Shown here one piece after another: positions 62,251 through 64,000 of a stretch of 64,000 nucleotides of DNA (positions are counted from its first letter, which is position 1; the number at the start of each line of letters is the position of its first letter). A program made the position numbers and the translations under genes. This DNA comes from Saccoglossus kowalevskii (lineage: Eukaryota > Hemichordata > Enteropneusta > Harrimaniidae). The notes beneath the pieces were generated by a model that saw only the letters and a list, made by a program, of their open reading frames with translations, had not been told where the DNA came from and made no database searches. The stretch is from NCBI RefSeq assembly GCF_000003605.2, contig NW_003106597.1:427320-491319 (forward strand). The letters run 5' to 3'.

Positions 62251-62527
62251 CAAAGTCAACTTTTGTCAGCTTTGCCGAAATAAAACTACACCATTTTTTT
62301 CAATCCTTCATTCTTTTGTTATCAGAACCCATAACCATTGGAAATGTACCCGTTTAGACGAAAATTATCCGGGAAAATTACAGAGAGTACATAAAGTTTG
62401 CAAAATGATGTACACGTACCGGTAGCAATGTTTCAGCAGGGAAAAAGGTCAAGGCATTACATCATACACCTGCTTTGAGACGTGTACAACCACGTTGCTT
62501 GTTAACACAAGATTTGAATCCACCTTT

Positions 62528-62740
62528 TGAATGCCATATATTTTTCCGTCTAAAATTGTGATGCAACATTTCCTATCTTTTGAAGTATTTTTCTATTACT
62601 TTTTTGTTATGTTTGGGTCAAATGGACATACATGTAATTCACCATTTTTTACAGGTCTTGGGCAAAATTTTTGCGTAAATATAGAAAAAATATATGTCTT
62701 TATTTTGTGAATAACTTTGGCATTCAAAAGTTTGTCGACA
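62528..62740 (+). repeat. R3 dispersed repeat copy
   Basis: TTTTGAATGCCATATATTTT, then TGTGATGCAACATTTCC, GGGTCAAATGGACATACATG and TTTACAGGTCTTGGGC; a full-length R3 copy in the intron before the acidic exon. Confidence 0.7.
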
Positions 62741-62826
62741 AAGCTTTAAACATGTCAACTGAGTTTATCACAATACATTGTTCGGATTAGTCATTTGACA
62801 GCCAAATCTCAAATGTAATATTTTAG

Positions 62827-62964
62827 AAAGGCGATGAGGAAGATGAGGAAGAAGAACCACTTGATCTGAGCTGGCCAAAGACAAATAAGAAGCGGATCAC
62901 ATACTTGGTTCTAGCACCAATTGTAATCCCATTGTGGTTGATGTTACCAGACGTAAGGCGACCA
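62827..62964 (+). CDS. SLC24A1/2-like: NCKX exchanger, acidic stretch and first helix of second half
   Basis: Forty-six codons (residues 481-526) in phase 0, between TATTTTAG and CCA|GTAAGT. It begins KGDEEDEEEEPLDLSWP, matching the acidic run and 'EEPLSLDWP' block that end the cytosolic loop of NCKX1. Then KTNKKRITYLVLAPIVIPLW / LMLPDVRRP forms the first membrane helix of the second half, with the family motif PLWL..PDVRR. Strong family match over its whole length. Confidence 0.94.
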
Positions 62965-63387
62965 GTAAGTATATTAAGTCCTTATTTGGGCATTACATTA
63001 CCATATATGGTAACATGGAATAAAAATAAAATGGAGTAATTCTTCGGATCAGTGGCTCCCACATGCACTATAAACGCAAGGGTTGCCGTAGCAACAGAAT
63101 CCTAGGGGAAACTTTCATTATTTTGTTAAATAATATATAATGTGATGATAAAAGTTAAAATTCTTCAAAAGTTCAATAAACTAGTTAAATGGTCTCAGAT
63201 TAAACAATCACCATATTAGCTTGTTTGGTAGACGTGCATCTTCAATAAAAACACATGTAAACAGCAGTTGTATTGTTTACTGCATCATTAAAATATGACT
63301 TATTTTCACCAAAGACACGCCTCGATAATCTACGTAATAAATAGATAAGTTGCATAATATTCCTTTTGTTTTTTTATGTTTTTGCAG
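62965..63387 (+). other. Short intron
   Basis: A 423-bp phase-0 intron with donor GTAAGT and acceptor TTTTTATGTTTTTGCAG. It contains an X-box-like GTTGCCGTAGCAAC at 63082-63095. Confidence 0.85.
63082..63095. promoter_or_regulatory. X-box-like site (possible RFX site)
   Basis: GTTGCCGTAGCAAC, with half-sites GTTGC and GCAAC perfectly inverted; inside the last complete intron. Confidence 0.35.
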
Positions 63388-63507
63388 GAAAAAAGGAAAT
63401 GGTTTGCAATCACCTTTTTAGGTAGCATATTGTGGATAGGTATATATGCGTATTTCATGTTGTGGTTTGCTGAACAAATCGGCGAGACAATCGGTATACC
63501 AGATGTG
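63388..63507 (+). CDS. SLC24A1/2-like: NCKX exchanger, next helix and start of alpha-2 repeat
   Basis: Forty codons (residues 527-566), phase 0 at both ends (TTTTTGCAG| and GTG|GTAAGT). EKRKWFAITFLGSILWIGIY / AYFMLWFAEQ is a membrane helix, and IGETIGIPDV is the lead-in to the alpha-2 repeat, which in the family continues VMGLT.LA.GTS.PD. The alpha-2 core, with its ion-binding aspartates, and the C-terminus lie beyond the window. The last seen codon is GTG (V566). Confidence 0.94.
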
Positions 63508-63545
63508 GTAAGTTATTATGATGAGTATACCCAACGACTTCACAG

Positions 63546-63735
63546 GCAGCCCTCGCTGCGTCAATGTCTAAACTCAGTAGTTGCAGCCCCCGCTGCCTCT
63601 ACCCATAACCTCTTAACTTCATGCAGCCCCCGCTGCATAACCATGGTGTAGCCGCAGCACTCGCTGCCTATACTTTACAGTTGCAGTCATGCTGCAATCT
63701 GCCATTCCATACTAACATCATGCAGCTATGCTGCA
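63546..63735. repeat. Cluster of six GCAGC/GCTGC hairpins
   Basis: Six short palindromes at 27-40-bp spacing: GCAGCCCTCGCTGC (63546-63559), then the same form at 63583-63596, 63623-63636 and 63654-63667, then TTGCAGTCATGCTGCAA-type at 63681-63696 and TGCAGCTATGCTGCA at 63721-63735. The stem is kept while loop and flanks differ. It begins about 40 bp after the exon donor. An AATAAA lies at 63918-63923. It could be part of a mobile element, for example a solo terminal repeat, but no ends or target duplications were found. Confidence 0.7.
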
Positions 63736-64000
63736 CCAACCAACATGTTTTCAGTCTTATTCTAGTTTGTATTTTAGTTTAGAAACTGTAAGCCAGCTAG
63801 TTTACACCTGCTTTGTTCTACATTTTGGGGGCGGCACCAGGGACCATCTTATCAGTCTGTTATGCATTGTCTCACTTTTGTGTACGATGGTCTTGTGGTG
63901 TGCCCCCCTATTTGCCAAATAAATTATTGGTTCATGTACATGCTCTTGTGTTTGTGTCATAAATCTGACAAAATATGGTGAAAATTTGTAAGGACTGTAA

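Overview
The window is AT-rich, draft-quality animal DNA (two N gaps, 231 and 50 bases) that looks like the genome of a marine invertebrate. The evidence is eukaryotic: GT-AG introns, one intron of about 52 kb, non-LTR and SINE remnants, many small inverted-repeat DNA elements, long minisatellites and Helentron-like tandem-core repeats. I cannot name the species.

Only one gene can be supported. It is a plus-strand K+-dependent Na+/Ca2+ exchanger of the SLC24A1/SLC24A2 (NCKX1/2) type, and it is incomplete at both ends of what can be seen. A large exon (4720-5610, ATG at 4744) encodes the signal-anchor, the extracellular segment, the first membrane half with the alpha-1 repeat, and the start of the cytosolic loop. 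After a 52,395-base intron come exons at 58006-58117 and 61556-62016 (cytosolic loop), 62827-62964 (acidic stretch plus the next membrane helix) and 63388-63507 (next helix plus the start of alpha-2). All five joins keep frame and give 566 codons. The alpha-2 core and the stop lie beyond the right edge, and the 5' UTR exon(s) and promoter were not identified.

Left flank (1-4719): a LINE reverse-transcriptase C-terminal remnant split by a hAT-like MITE with 7-bp target duplications, a GCGGTGG-ended MITE, a 50-bp-arm foldback, and two CpG-rich patches that could hold the promoter.

Giant intron (5611-58005): mostly repeats. Four copies of a tandem-core, Helentron-like element (family H1: 9.7, 23.0, 30.2 and 55.4 kb) and one of the two copies of a second family (H2: 49.6 kb; the other is at 58.6 kb in the next intron). 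There is a tRNA-derived SINE with 17-bp target duplications (11.7-12.05 kb), a roughly 200-bp AT-rich dispersed family (R3, about a dozen copies), a TA-flanked MITE family, the GCGGTGG MITE family, and minisatellites at 26.0-27.9, 28.4-28.8, 29.2-29.85 and 47.06-48.83 kb.

Right end (58-64 kb): the remaining exons with short introns that also carry H2, R3 and TA-MITE copies, and a run of six GCAGC/GCTGC hairpins just after the last exon.

The most interesting signals are: (1) H1 and H2, unrelated inside, share the same end plan (5' terminal arm, inverted subterminal 3' arm, hairpin, then TTGTTT), and H1 arms co-vary; (2) about twenty RFX X-box-like palindromes lie outside any repeat family I could see; (3) ten exact TACCGGTA octamers occur where well under one is expected; (4) a 22-bp minisatellite keeps long stretches of all three minus frames open and has 314- and 550-bp higher-order periods.
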